From contig CALFLO010000135.1 in NCBI GenBank assembly GCA_937880175.1, positions 1-23,333 of the forward strand: DNA of 23,333 nucleotides, written 5' to 3'. Under the pieces are notes generated by a model. The model did no database searches. It was not told where the DNA came from and was given only the letters and a program-made list of their open reading frames with translations. A program made the position numbers and the translations under genes. Position 1 is the first letter of the stretch. Each line of letters begins with the position of its first letter. This DNA comes from an uncultured Gluconobacter sp. (lineage in GTDB: Bacteria > Pseudomonadota > Alphaproteobacteria > Acetobacterales > Acetobacteraceae). This document shows positions 8,397-15,734 of the stretch, in pieces.

Positions 8397-8401
8397 CCTC
8401 C
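8397..8401 (-). promoter_or_regulatory. Strong ribosome binding site of lpxC
   Basis: GGAGG on the - strand sits 4 bases before the lpxC ATG at 8392. It supports the long N-terminus of LpxC over the internal GTG at codon 23. Confidence 0.75.
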
Positions 8402-8429
8402 GAAAAATTTTATTCCGCAGACTAGAAAA

Positions 8430-8456
8430 CAGATACGAGGCCCCAGTTCCAGTCAA
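8430..8456 (-). promoter_or_regulatory. Possible lpxC promoter
   Basis: On the - strand TTGACT (8456-8451) matches a -35 box in five of six bases, and TATCTG (8435-8430) could serve as a -10 box. The 15-base spacer is shorter than ideal. It lies between the ftsZ-distal hairpin and the lpxC ribosome binding site, where a promoter would be useful. Judged by eye only. Confidence 0.35.
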
Positions 8457-8475
8457 CGATTGTTGCCGGATATTT

Positions 8476-8500
8476 CCCCCTCACCGCATAGGTGAGGGGG
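8476..8500 (-). terminator. Perfect 10-bp hairpin after ftsZ (terminator-like, no T run)
   Basis: CCCCCTCACC (8476-8485) and GGTGAGGGGG (8491-8500) form a perfect GC-rich stem with the 5-base loop GCATA. It begins 8 bases after the ftsZ stop codon. In the direction of ftsZ the hairpin is followed by AAATATCC and not a T run, so it is not a classic intrinsic terminator. It could weaken read-through into lpxC, stabilise the ftsZ mRNA 3' end or mark an RNA-processing site. Confidence 0.5.
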
Positions 8501-8508
8501 TGAGACAC

Positions 8509-10050
8509 TTAGCGGCGCAGATAGGTCGGAATATCCAGGTTGGAATCGTCAGCATTGCCGGATGGCTGCTCCTGAGGCTGCGGTGCCTGCTGCGCGTATG
8601 CGTCCCGGCTGCTGGGTTCCGTCCGCTGCGTTGTGTGCTGGGGCTGCTGTGGCTGCGGGGGGCGGGTGCGGAAGGCGCCGGTGACCATGCCAAACAGGCT
8701 CCGGGGCGCATCCGGCTGTGGTGGCGGAGTATGGCGGGACGGATCAGAGAACAGACCGGCTCGCGGGGACGGCTGGTGTGTGTTTTCCTGACGGACGGGC
8801 TGGGTTTCAGCGGCGGCAGGCTGGGTTGCCGGAGTTTCCTGCTGAGGTTGGGGCGCCGTATTCTGCGCAGGCGTCTGCTGGGCATCGAGCGCGAAATTCG
8901 GACGCGGCGGTCCACCGGCATAGGTGGAACCCGGCTGGAAAGACGGTGCAGCGGCACGGGGGGCTGCGTTGTCGCGGGGTGCGGATGCGGATTGCGGAGC
9001 GGCGTTCGTCAGCGGTGCGGCGGCCTGACGCGTATCCGTGTTTGGCGCCGAGGGATCATGACGGGGCTGAGTATCAATGCCGGTTGCGACGACGGATACG
9101 CGAACGCGGCCATTCAGTTTTTCATCGATCAGCGCACCGAAGATGATGTTGGCATCATCGGCCACTTCCTCACGGATGCGGTCCGCGGCCGCGTTGACTT
9201 CATAAAGCGTCAGGTCTTCGCCACCGGTGATGTTGATGAGAAGGCCGCGTGCGCCAGCCATCGACGCATCTTCCAGCAACGGATTGGAAATCGCGCGTTC
9301 GGCTGCGAGCACGGCACGATCTTCAGCATCTTCCTCGCTGGAGGCTTCGCCCGTACCCATCATGGCCTTGCCCATCTCTTCCATCACGGCTTTCACGTCC
9401 GCGAAATCGAGATTGATGAGGCCCGGAGAAACCATAAGGTCCGTAATGCCGCGTACGCCCATGTTCAGGACGTTGTCGGCCATCCGGAACGCTTCGCGGA
9501 ACGTCGTGTTCTGCGTGGCCGAGTTGAACAGATTCTGGTTCGGGATGACGATCAGCGTATCGACATGCTTCTGAAGTTCGGCAATGCCGACTTCTGCTGC
9601 GGTTGTGCGGCGGCGCCCTTCGAAATTGAAGGGCTTGGAGACAACGCCAACTGTCAGGACGCCACGCTCACGTGCCATACGGGCAATCACCGGAGCCGCG
9701 CCCGTACCTGTGCCACCACCCATACCAGCCGTAATGAAGACCAGATTGGCACCTTCGAGCTGCCGGTCGATTTCCTGGGCGGCTTCTTCAGCGGCTTCAC
9801 GGCCGATTTCCGGCTTGGCACCGGCACCCAGACCGCGTGTCAGATGCGGACCAAGCTGGACGCGGCGTTCGGCCTTCGAATGGGCCAGCTGCTGGGCGTC
9901 GGTGTTGGCAACGACGAATTCCACGCCCTTGAGTTCGGAAGCGATCATGTTGTCGACGGCATTCGTGCCGCCGCCGCCGACGCCAATCACGGTAATCCGT
10001 GGTGCCAGTTCAACGTGGGAATTGGGAGTGGGAGTAAGATTCAGCGTCAT
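8509..10050 (-). CDS. ftsZ: Cell division protein FtsZ
   Basis: The 513-residue tubulin-like GTPase polymerises into the Z ring at mid-cell and recruits the divisome. The GTP-binding core spans about 15-325: the first glycine loop GVGGGGTNA (23-31), the tubulin signature GGGTGTG (111-117) and the T7 loop NLDFADVK (213-220) with the catalytic aspartates. A linker of roughly 170 residues rich in Gln, Pro, Ala and Thr (about 331-503) leads to the conserved C-terminal peptide LDIPTYLRR, which binds FtsA. The long linker explains the excess over E. coli FtsZ (383) and is common in Alphaproteobacteria. It begins 57 bases after ftsA, with only a weak Shine-Dalgarno, and is followed by a hairpin. Confidence 0.99.
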   Translation of the reverse strand: MTLNLTPTPNSHVELAPRITVIGVGGGGTNAVDNMIASELKGVEFVVANTDAQQLAHSKAERRVQLGPHLTRGLGAGAKPEIGREAAEEAAQEIDRQLEGANLVFITAGMGGGTGTGAAPVIARMARERGVLTVGVVSKPFNFEGRRRTTAAEVGIAELQKHVDTLIVIPNQNLFNSATQNTTFREAFRMADNVLNMGVRGITDLMVSPGLINLDFADVKAVMEEMGKAMMGTGEASSEEDAEDRAVLAAERAISNPLLEDASMAGARGLLINITGGEDLTLYEVNAAADRIREEVADDANIIFGALIDEKLNGRVRVSVVATGIDTQPRHDPSAPNTDTRQAAAPLTNAAPQSASAPRDNAAPRAAAPSFQPGSTYAGGPPRPNFALDAQQTPAQNTAPQPQQETPATQPAAAETQPVRQENTHQPSPRAGLFSDPSRHTPPPQPDAPRSLFGMVTGAFRTRPPQPQQPQHTTQRTEPSSRDAYAQQAPQPQEQPSGNADDSNLDIPTYLRR

Positions 10051-10107
10051 GATCTGGTCCGGAACTTCATGGAAGCGACAGGTGAGGGCGTTATGGTCTG
10101 TAGTAGA

Positions 10108-11505
10108 CTATACATTGTTGCGTATGAAGCCTACGAGACGTTTAACAAGTCCGCGAGGTTTGGGTTCAGGAACGGAAATATCTCCAAAGTCCCGATCCGC
10201 ACCCGCTGCCCAGGCCAGAAGCCCCGCAGCGGTTGAAAAGCCTGCCGAAGCCGCGGCCGTCTCGGGCAGGCCGTAAATGTTCTGGGGTTTTCCCATCCGG
10301 ACTGGCCGGCCCAGAATGCGCGTGGCAACGGGCACGATTCCTTCAAGCAGCGATGCACCGCCAGTCAGAACGACCCTGCCATTGGCCAGTCGGCCCAGCC
10401 CCGCGTTGTCGAGCGATTGCCGAACGAGTTCGAGGGTTTCCTCGATCCGGGGCTGGATGACGGAAATTACCCTGGAGCGCTGAAGACGGACCAGACGGTC
10501 GCTGTTCTCGCCGATCAGAGGCACGGAGAGGATTTCGCGCTGGTCGTCGGAGCCCATCTGGGCGGCGCCATACATTGTCTTGAGCCGTTCGGCGGTTTCC
10601 AGGGAGGTGGACAACACACCGGCGATATCCCGCGTGACATGCAGCCCGCCAACACGAATCTGGGCCGTATGGAGCAGTTTACCTTCACAGAAAACCGCCA
10701 GAGACGTCGTGCCGCCGCCCATTTCCACGACGGTCACGCCGAGTTCCCGCTCCTCGGCGGCCAGAACCGAAACGCCGGACGCAAAGGGACTGGCGACAAG
10801 TCCATCCAGCTTCAGTTCCGCGTGTTGCAGGACAGCATCCAGAGTACGCAATGCGCTGGAATTCATGTCCACGACATGCATCCGGGTGGCGAGCTCTTCG
10901 CACTGATGACCGATCGGGTCCGCGATTCCCGGAATGGAATCCACGACATATCCGATGGGCAGCGTATGGATGACTTCGCGTCCTTCCATCCAGGCGCGGG
11001 CCTGCCCTTCCGCAATCAGGCGCTGCACGTCTCCTGCGGTGACTTCGCGGCCGCCGATGGGGATCTGGGCGTCTACCAAACGGCTCAGCGGGCGTCCGCA
11101 GGACAGGTTGACGACGAGTGAGTCCATGCGCCGCTCGGCAGCTTCCTCGGCCTGTCCGACTGTGGCCCGGATCGCAGCTTCGGCGTCGCGGATATCCACG
11201 ATGGAGCCCGAACGGATGCCGTGGGAGCGGCGCCAGCCGTGACCCAGAACCTGAATGGACCCGTCGGGCTCCCCCTTGCCGATCAGGCAGGTCATTTTTG
11301 TTGTGCCGATGTCCAGCGCCCCAAAGATGCCCGGACGCCAGGTGACGTTTCGCGGAGTTTCCTCGGGGGGAAGGGACAGGATGTCACGTGGGACGCGGTT
11401 GACGCTGACGTCGCGCTCGCCACCAACCGGAATGAGGGACCGGCCCCTCAGACCACCCCGGCGCCGGAATGCCGGGAGATCTGACATGGCGTTATGGTCA
11501 TTCAT
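10108..11505 (-). CDS. ftsA: Cell division protein FtsA
   Basis: FtsA is an actin-like ATPase that tethers FtsZ to the membrane. In the 465 residues the phosphate-1 loop ALDIGTTK is at 63-70, the phosphate-2 loop VVEMGGGTTS lies near 260, and the adenosine motif VVLTGGASLLEG near 380-391. A C-terminal amphipathic helix (GLVKRLVGFIRNNV) is the membrane anchor. About 58 residues, including a basic RRRGGLRGR stretch, precede the actin core. Most FtsA proteins have far fewer. I found no ATG, GTG or TTG between Met7 and the core, so the extension looks real. The ATG at 11505 overlaps the ftsQ stop by four bases. Met7 (11487) is the alternative start. The stop codon is TAG. Confidence 0.97.
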   Translation of the reverse strand: MNDHNAMSDLPAFRRRGGLRGRSLIPVGGERDVSVNRVPRDILSLPPEETPRNVTWRPGIFGALDIGTTKMTCLIGKGEPDGSIQVLGHGWRRSHGIRSGSIVDIRDAEAAIRATVGQAEEAAERRMDSLVVNLSCGRPLSRLVDAQIPIGGREVTAGDVQRLIAEGQARAWMEGREVIHTLPIGYVVDSIPGIADPIGHQCEELATRMHVVDMNSSALRTLDAVLQHAELKLDGLVASPFASGVSVLAAEERELGVTVVEMGGGTTSLAVFCEGKLLHTAQIRVGGLHVTRDIAGVLSTSLETAERLKTMYGAAQMGSDDQREILSVPLIGENSDRLVRLQRSRVISVIQPRIEETLELVRQSLDNAGLGRLANGRVVLTGGASLLEGIVPVATRILGRPVRMGKPQNIYGLPETAAASAGFSTAAGLLAWAAGADRDFGDISVPEPKPRGLVKRLVGFIRNNV

Positions 11506-12437
11506 GGCTGCTTTGTGCCGTCTGCTGGTGGTGGCGGTAAGGACGGATCGGGCTTCGCGCCTTCAGGGGGCGGTGCTGCCTGTGGTGGCTGATGGACGAC
11601 CATCCGGTCCGGAAGGCGCAGGTCGATCGACTGAACCGGACGGTCCAGCAGACGCATGCTCTGCTGGTAACGTGCCAGACGTGCAAAAGCTGCCGCTTCT
11701 TCGCCTTCAGGCAGCAAAACGGTGGTTCCGTCCTTGAGTGTTGCGTTCCAGCGGCGGTTTCCAACCCGGATCAGGGCAGTCACCTGACTTTTGACCAGCG
11801 GTTCGTGGTTCAGGGCATCAATTACCGAGGCGGCGGCAGTATTCGCGCCTTCACCGACCACGAGCGGCAACTGGAGGAAGGCCTGCGCATTCTTGCCCGT
11901 CAGGCCCTGATCGGAAACTTCTTCTCCGGCCTGATTGATGAGCATGAAATGCCCACGGTCCTGCCAGACAGCGATCGGGGTGCGCTCCACAAGCGTGATG
12001 ATAACGGTATCAGGCATGTGCCGTTCGACCGTTGCGTGGTCGATGAACGGCAATTCATCCAGTCGCTGACGTGCGGCTTCGACGGAAAACCCGAAAATGG
12101 GTCGCCCGATGGACGTGCCCAGAGCGTCCTGGATCGAGGCTTCGCTGGTCATGCCGCGACCGTTGATGACGATGTGGCGAATGGGCAGTGGCTCCATTTC
12201 GACCAGCCGTGCCCGCAGCGGGGCGAAGCGTTCTTCCGACGCCGCATCATACAGCAGGCGCACGCCCGCGCCCGCAATTCCCATCACGACCAGAAACACG
12301 ATCGCAGGCCGGACCAGCCGCCGTTGCCGGCGCCAGAACAGCTTTGCCCGTGAGGGACGGTCTTCCTGAGGCGGCAGGCCCCCGGAATAACGCTCCCGGA
12401 CGAAATCGTCTCTCTGAAAGGACGGATCCTCCCGCAT
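11502..12437 (-). CDS. ftsQ: Cell division protein FtsQ
   Basis: FtsQ is a bitopic membrane protein that, with FtsB and FtsL, links early and late divisome proteins. The 311 residues comprise a charged cytoplasmic N-terminus (1-42), one membrane segment (about 43-63), a POTRA domain (about 83-152, beginning at PIRHIVINGRG) and the periplasmic FtsQ domain with the ERTPIAVWQ junction typical of the family. The C-terminal 30 residues or so form a Pro-rich tail ending TKQP. The ATG shares one base with the ddl stop (TGATG). The end overlaps ftsA by four bases. A GGAGG lies about 13 bases upstream, rather far for a ribosome binding site, so coupling to ddl is the likelier way of starting. Confidence 0.96.
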   Translation of the reverse strand: MREDPSFQRDDFVRERYSGGLPPQEDRPSRAKLFWRRQRRLVRPAIVFLVVMGIAGAGVRLLYDAASEERFAPLRARLVEMEPLPIRHIVINGRGMTSEASIQDALGTSIGRPIFGFSVEAARQRLDELPFIDHATVERHMPDTVIITLVERTPIAVWQDRGHFMLINQAGEEVSDQGLTGKNAQAFLQLPLVVGEGANTAAASVIDALNHEPLVKSQVTALIRVGNRRWNATLKDGTTVLLPEGEEAAAFARLARYQQSMRLLDRPVQSIDLRLPDRMVVHQPPQAAPPPEGAKPDPSLPPPPADGTKQP

Positions 12438-13348
12438 CAGCGCGTCAGTGCCTCCTGAACCATCCAGTCACACAGGTCCGGATAGGAAATTCCGCAATAG
12501 GCGGCCTGTTCCGGCAACAGGGATGTGGGTGTCATTCCCGGCTGCGTGTTGACTTCGAGGATGACCAGCGTGTCGGTGTCCTCGTCGTAACGGAAATCCG
12601 TGCGGCTGGCACCCTGACAGCCCAGCGTCTGGTGGGCGCGCAGAGCATAGTCGAGCGCACGATCCGTCACGGCCTTCGGAAGTTCCGCAGGGACGACATG
12701 ACGCGAGCCGCCCGCCTTGTACTTGGCCTCGAAATCATAGAACGCAGCCGTCTCACAGGGCAGGATGTCCGTGACGGCCAGAGCCCGGTCTCCCATAACG
12801 CCTGCGGTCAGTTCGCGACCTGGAATGAAGCTTTCGACCAGCGCGTCTTTCCCAAAACGCCATGTCTGCGCGATTTCAGCGCGACGGTTGTCTCCCTTGC
12901 GCACGATCTCAACGCCAACGGAGGATCCTTCTGCGACCGGCTTGATGACGTAAGGTGCGGGCAGCGGGTCGGCTTCGGCCAGTTCATCGACCGTCACGAC
13001 ACGTCCCTGCGCTACGGGCAGTCCGGCGGCGGCGAGAAGGATGCGGGTCGCGCCTTTGTCCATGGCTACGGCCGAAGCGCGGATGCCTGAATGGGTGTAG
13101 GGTAGGCCAAGCCATTCCAGAACGCCCTGGATGGCGCCATCCTCGCCACGCGGGCCATGAAGCGCATTGAAAACGACGTCCGGTGCGGCGGCCTTCAGGC
13201 TCGAAATCGTTGTTGCGATATCGGGACCCACATCGATTGGCGTGACGTCATGTCCCTTTTCGCGCAGGGCCTCGATTGCGGCCTCGCCACTGACGAGACT
13301 GACAGGTCGCTCACTGGATGTTCCCCCCAACAGGACTGCGACCTTCAT
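12437..13348 (-). CDS. ddl: D-alanine--D-alanine ligase
   Basis: This ATP-grasp enzyme joins two D-alanines for use by MurF. The 303-residue sequence opens with VAVLLGGTSSERPVSL (Glu of the D-Ala site). It contains the HGPRGEDGAIQG motif, AMDKGATR, the ATP-binding VIKPVAEGSSVGV, and the metal-binding EVNTQPGMTPTSL near the C-terminus. An upstream ATG at 13396 would add 16 residues inside murB. I chose 13348 because that ATG overlaps the murB stop (ATGA), begins right at the first beta strand as in other Ddl proteins, and has GGGAG about 10 bases upstream. Its stop shares one base with the ftsQ start. Confidence 0.97.
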   Translation of the reverse strand: MKVAVLLGGTSSERPVSLVSGEAAIEALREKGHDVTPIDVGPDIATTISSLKAAAPDVVFNALHGPRGEDGAIQGVLEWLGLPYTHSGIRASAVAMDKGATRILLAAAGLPVAQGRVVTVDELAEADPLPAPYVIKPVAEGSSVGVEIVRKGDNRRAEIAQTWRFGKDALVESFIPGRELTAGVMGDRALAVTDILPCETAAFYDFEAKYKAGGSRHVVPAELPKAVTDRALDYALRAHQTLGCQGASRTDFRYDEDTDTLVILEVNTQPGMTPTSLLPEQAAYCGISYPDLCDWMVQEALTR

Positions 13349-14265
13349 ACCGTCTGTTCTCCCTCGGATTTGCGCCCGATACGTTTGATTTCCCAATGCA
13401 GGTCCACGCCGCTCTGTGCCAACACTTTTTCGCGCAAGGTTTCGCCCAGCGTTTCCAGATCCGCGCTGCTGGCCTGCCCCAGATTGAGCAGGAAGTTGCA
13501 GTGCTTTTCACTGACCTGCGCGTCCCCGATCTGCAGTCCACGGCATCCGGCTTCGTCGATGAGCTGCCAGGCCTTGTGGCCTTCGGGGTTGCGGAAGGTG
13601 GAGCCGCCGGTTCGTGCCCGTACGGGCTGCGAGGCTTCGCGTGAGGCCCGGATATCCGCGATGCGGCTGCGGATGGCGTCTGCGTTGTCCGGTGTACCGC
13701 GCAGGCTGGCCCGGATGACTGTGCTGCCCTCTGGAAGTTCCGAATGACGATAGGCAAAGCCGAGCTCGTCATGGGACAGGCGGTGCAGGTCGCCTTCGGC
13801 CGTCAGGATATCCGCCCATTCGAGAACCGCGTTGATATCCGATCCGTAGGCGCCCGCATTCATGCGGACGGCGCCACCGATCGAGCCCGGAATGCCGGCT
13901 AGAAACTCCAGCCCTGCCAGACCCGCTGCAGCGGCATGTTCGGCCACGGTGATATCGAGCGCGGCTGCGCCCACGATCAGGCTGTTGCCCTGAACGGTGA
14001 TGTCTGCAAAGCCGCGCGCCAGACGGATGACCGTACCGGCAATGCCGCCGTCGCGGATGATGACGTTCGAGCACGCACCCAGAACCGTAACCGGCATGGC
14101 GGCTGGTTTTTCCCGCAGGAAAAGGGCCAGATCGTCCTGATCTTCGGGGACGAACAGCCAGTCCGCCGGGCCGCCGACGCGGAACCATGCGCGGGGGCCG
14201 AGCGGAGCGTTCGGGGTCAGTCTGCCGCGCAGGCCCGTGACGGGAAAGTCGCTGCTGCCCGTCAT
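13345..14265 (-). CDS. murB: UDP-N-acetylenolpyruvoylglucosamine reductase MurB
   Basis: MurB is a cytoplasmic FAD enzyme that uses NADPH to reduce UDP-GlcNAc-enolpyruvate to UDP-MurNAc. The 306 residues show the FAD-binding RVGGPADWLF and LAGIPGSIGGAVRMNAGAYG stretches, YRHSELPEG, the proton-donor serine in GGSTFRNPEG, and the C-terminal Glu in HWEIKRIG. Direct passage from the GSTF segment to KAWQLIDEAG suggests type II MurB. The FAD-loop motif usually written GxGSN reads GACSN here. The longer frame from 14331 would add 22 Arg/Pro-rich residues. The ATG at 14265 overlaps the murC stop (ATGA) and has GAAGG 6 bases before it, so I prefer it. Confidence 0.97.
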   Translation of the reverse strand: MTGSSDFPVTGLRGRLTPNAPLGPRAWFRVGGPADWLFVPEDQDDLALFLREKPAAMPVTVLGACSNVIIRDGGIAGTVIRLARGFADITVQGNSLIVGAAALDITVAEHAAAAGLAGLEFLAGIPGSIGGAVRMNAGAYGSDINAVLEWADILTAEGDLHRLSHDELGFAYRHSELPEGSTVIRASLRGTPDNADAIRSRIADIRASREASQPVRARTGGSTFRNPEGHKAWQLIDEAGCRGLQIGDAQVSEKHCNFLLNLGQASSADLETLGETLREKVLAQSGVDLHWEIKRIGRKSEGEQTV

Positions 14266-15695
14266 GCCGCGCCTTCGGTTGCGGTCTGGCGGTTCAGGGC
14301 TTCGAGCTGGGCAGGAAGGGCCTGCGCCCACTGGGTGATGGTGCCGGCGCCCAGACAGACGACGTAATCGCCGGGCTTGGCGATGGCGTTGATCATTTCC
14401 GCCAGATGGGCCGGATCGGGGAGCGGCACGACGGAGCGGTGCCCGCGGTCGCGCAGGCCTTCGACGAGCGCATCACGGCCTGCATCTTCGATCGGCGTTT
14501 CGCCTGCGGCGTAGACGTCAGCCACGATAACCGTGTCGGCGTCGTTCATGCAGGTGCAGAACTCGTTGAACAGGACCTTGAGGCGCGAATAGCGGTGCGG
14601 CTGCATGACGGCGATGACGTTGCGCGCGCCAGCCTGACGGGCGGCCTTGAGCACGGCGGCGATTTCGACCGGGTGGTGGCCATAATCGTCGATGATGGAA
14701 ATGCCGTTATATTCGCCCGTGCGGGTGAAGCGGCGCTTGACGCCCTTGAACGTCGTCAGGGCGGACGCGATCACGGAATCACTGATTTCCATTTCAAGCG
14801 CGACAGCAATCGCTGCAAGCGAGTTCAGGACGTTGTGGTGTCCCAGCATCGGCAGGCGGAACGGGCCGGCGCGGCGCGAACGGTTTCGCTGGCGGTTGGT
14901 AACCACGACCTCGAATGTCGCGCCGCGCTTGTCCATCACGACCTTTTCAGCACGGATATCGGCCTGCGGGCTGAAGCCATAGGTGATGACGCGATGATCA
15001 GACAGGCGCGGAATCATCTGCTGTACCTGCGGATGATCCACGCACAGGACCGCGAAACCGTAGAACGGGATGTTCGAGACGAACTGGTCGTAGCCGGCCT
15101 GCATGGCCTCTTCCGTGCCCCAGTGATCCAGATGTTCCGGATCCATGTTGGTCACCACCGCGATTACCGCTGGCAGGCGCAGGAAGGATCCGTCGCTTTC
15201 ATCGGCCTCGACGACCATCCAGTCGCCTGAGCCCATGCGTGTGTTGGTGCCGTAGGCCTCGATGATGCCGCCATTGATGACGGTCGGGTCCAGACGCGCA
15301 TGTTCGAGCACGCAGGCCACGAGGCTGGTCGTGGTCGTCTTGCCATGCGTACCACCAATGGCAACAGACCAGCGCAGGCGCATGAGCTCGGCCAGCATTT
15401 CCGCGCGACGCACGACGGGAATGAGTTTGGCGCGTGCGGCCACGACTTCAGGGTTGTCTTTTTTTACGGCCGTGGAAGTCACGACAACCTGCGCATCGCC
15501 CAGATTGGCGGCGTCATGGCCGATATGCACGACAATTCCCGACTGGCGCAGGCGCTGCACATTGGCGCCCTCGGCGATATCGGAACCCTGCACCTTGTAG
15601 CCCAGCATATGCAGGACTTCGGCGATGCCGGACATGCCGATGCCGCCGATACCGACGAAGTGAATGGTTCCGATGTTCAGGGGCAGGGCGCGCAT
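14262..15695 (-). CDS. murC: UDP-N-acetylmuramate--L-alanine ligase MurC
   Basis: MurC adds L-alanine, the first residue of the peptide stem, to UDP-MurNAc using ATP. The 477-residue protein has the three Mur ligase domains: a Rossmann-like N-terminus with the GIGGIGMSGIAE dinucleotide-type loop (15-26), the central ATPase domain with GTHGKTTTT (115-123), EADESDGS (163-170) and the MDPEHLDHWG segment near 184-193, and a C-terminal domain with the DDYGHHP motif and the MQPHRYSR region. Length is usual for the family. The ATG at 15695 starts close to the first strand. No good Shine-Dalgarno is visible in the 39-base gap from murG. The end overlaps murB by four bases. Confidence 0.98.
   Translation of the reverse strand: MRALPLNIGTIHFVGIGGIGMSGIAEVLHMLGYKVQGSDIAEGANVQRLRQSGIVVHIGHDAANLGDAQVVVTSTAVKKDNPEVVAARAKLIPVVRRAEMLAELMRLRWSVAIGGTHGKTTTTSLVACVLEHARLDPTVINGGIIEAYGTNTRMGSGDWMVVEADESDGSFLRLPAVIAVVTNMDPEHLDHWGTEEAMQAGYDQFVSNIPFYGFAVLCVDHPQVQQMIPRLSDHRVITYGFSPQADIRAEKVVMDKRGATFEVVVTNRQRNRSRRAGPFRLPMLGHHNVLNSLAAIAVALEMEISDSVIASALTTFKGVKRRFTRTGEYNGISIIDDYGHHPVEIAAVLKAARQAGARNVIAVMQPHRYSRLKVLFNEFCTCMNDADTVIVADVYAAGETPIEDAGRDALVEGLRDRGHRSVVPLPDPAHLAEMINAIAKPGDYVVCLGAGTITQWAQALPAQLEALNRQTATEGAA
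14272..14276 (-). promoter_or_regulatory. Ribosome binding site deciding the murB start
   Basis: GAAGG on the - strand lies 6 bases before the ATG at 14265, inside the end of murC. Together with the ATGA overlap it favours this start over the in-frame ATG at 14331. Confidence 0.6.
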
Positions 15696-15734
15696 GGGGC
15701 AGGTACTCTTGGGCAGGAACGAAAAAACTGGGGA

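Noticed and set aside
8476..8500. The ftsZ-distal hairpin as a standard intrinsic terminator
   Set aside because: The stem is strong but no T run follows in the direction of transcription on either strand, so I report it only as terminator-like.
8500..10236. A 578-codon + strand open frame opposite ftsZ
   Set aside because: It covers the complement of ftsZ and the end of ftsA. The product is a Gly/Arg-rich string without motifs, so it is a shadow of the real genes.
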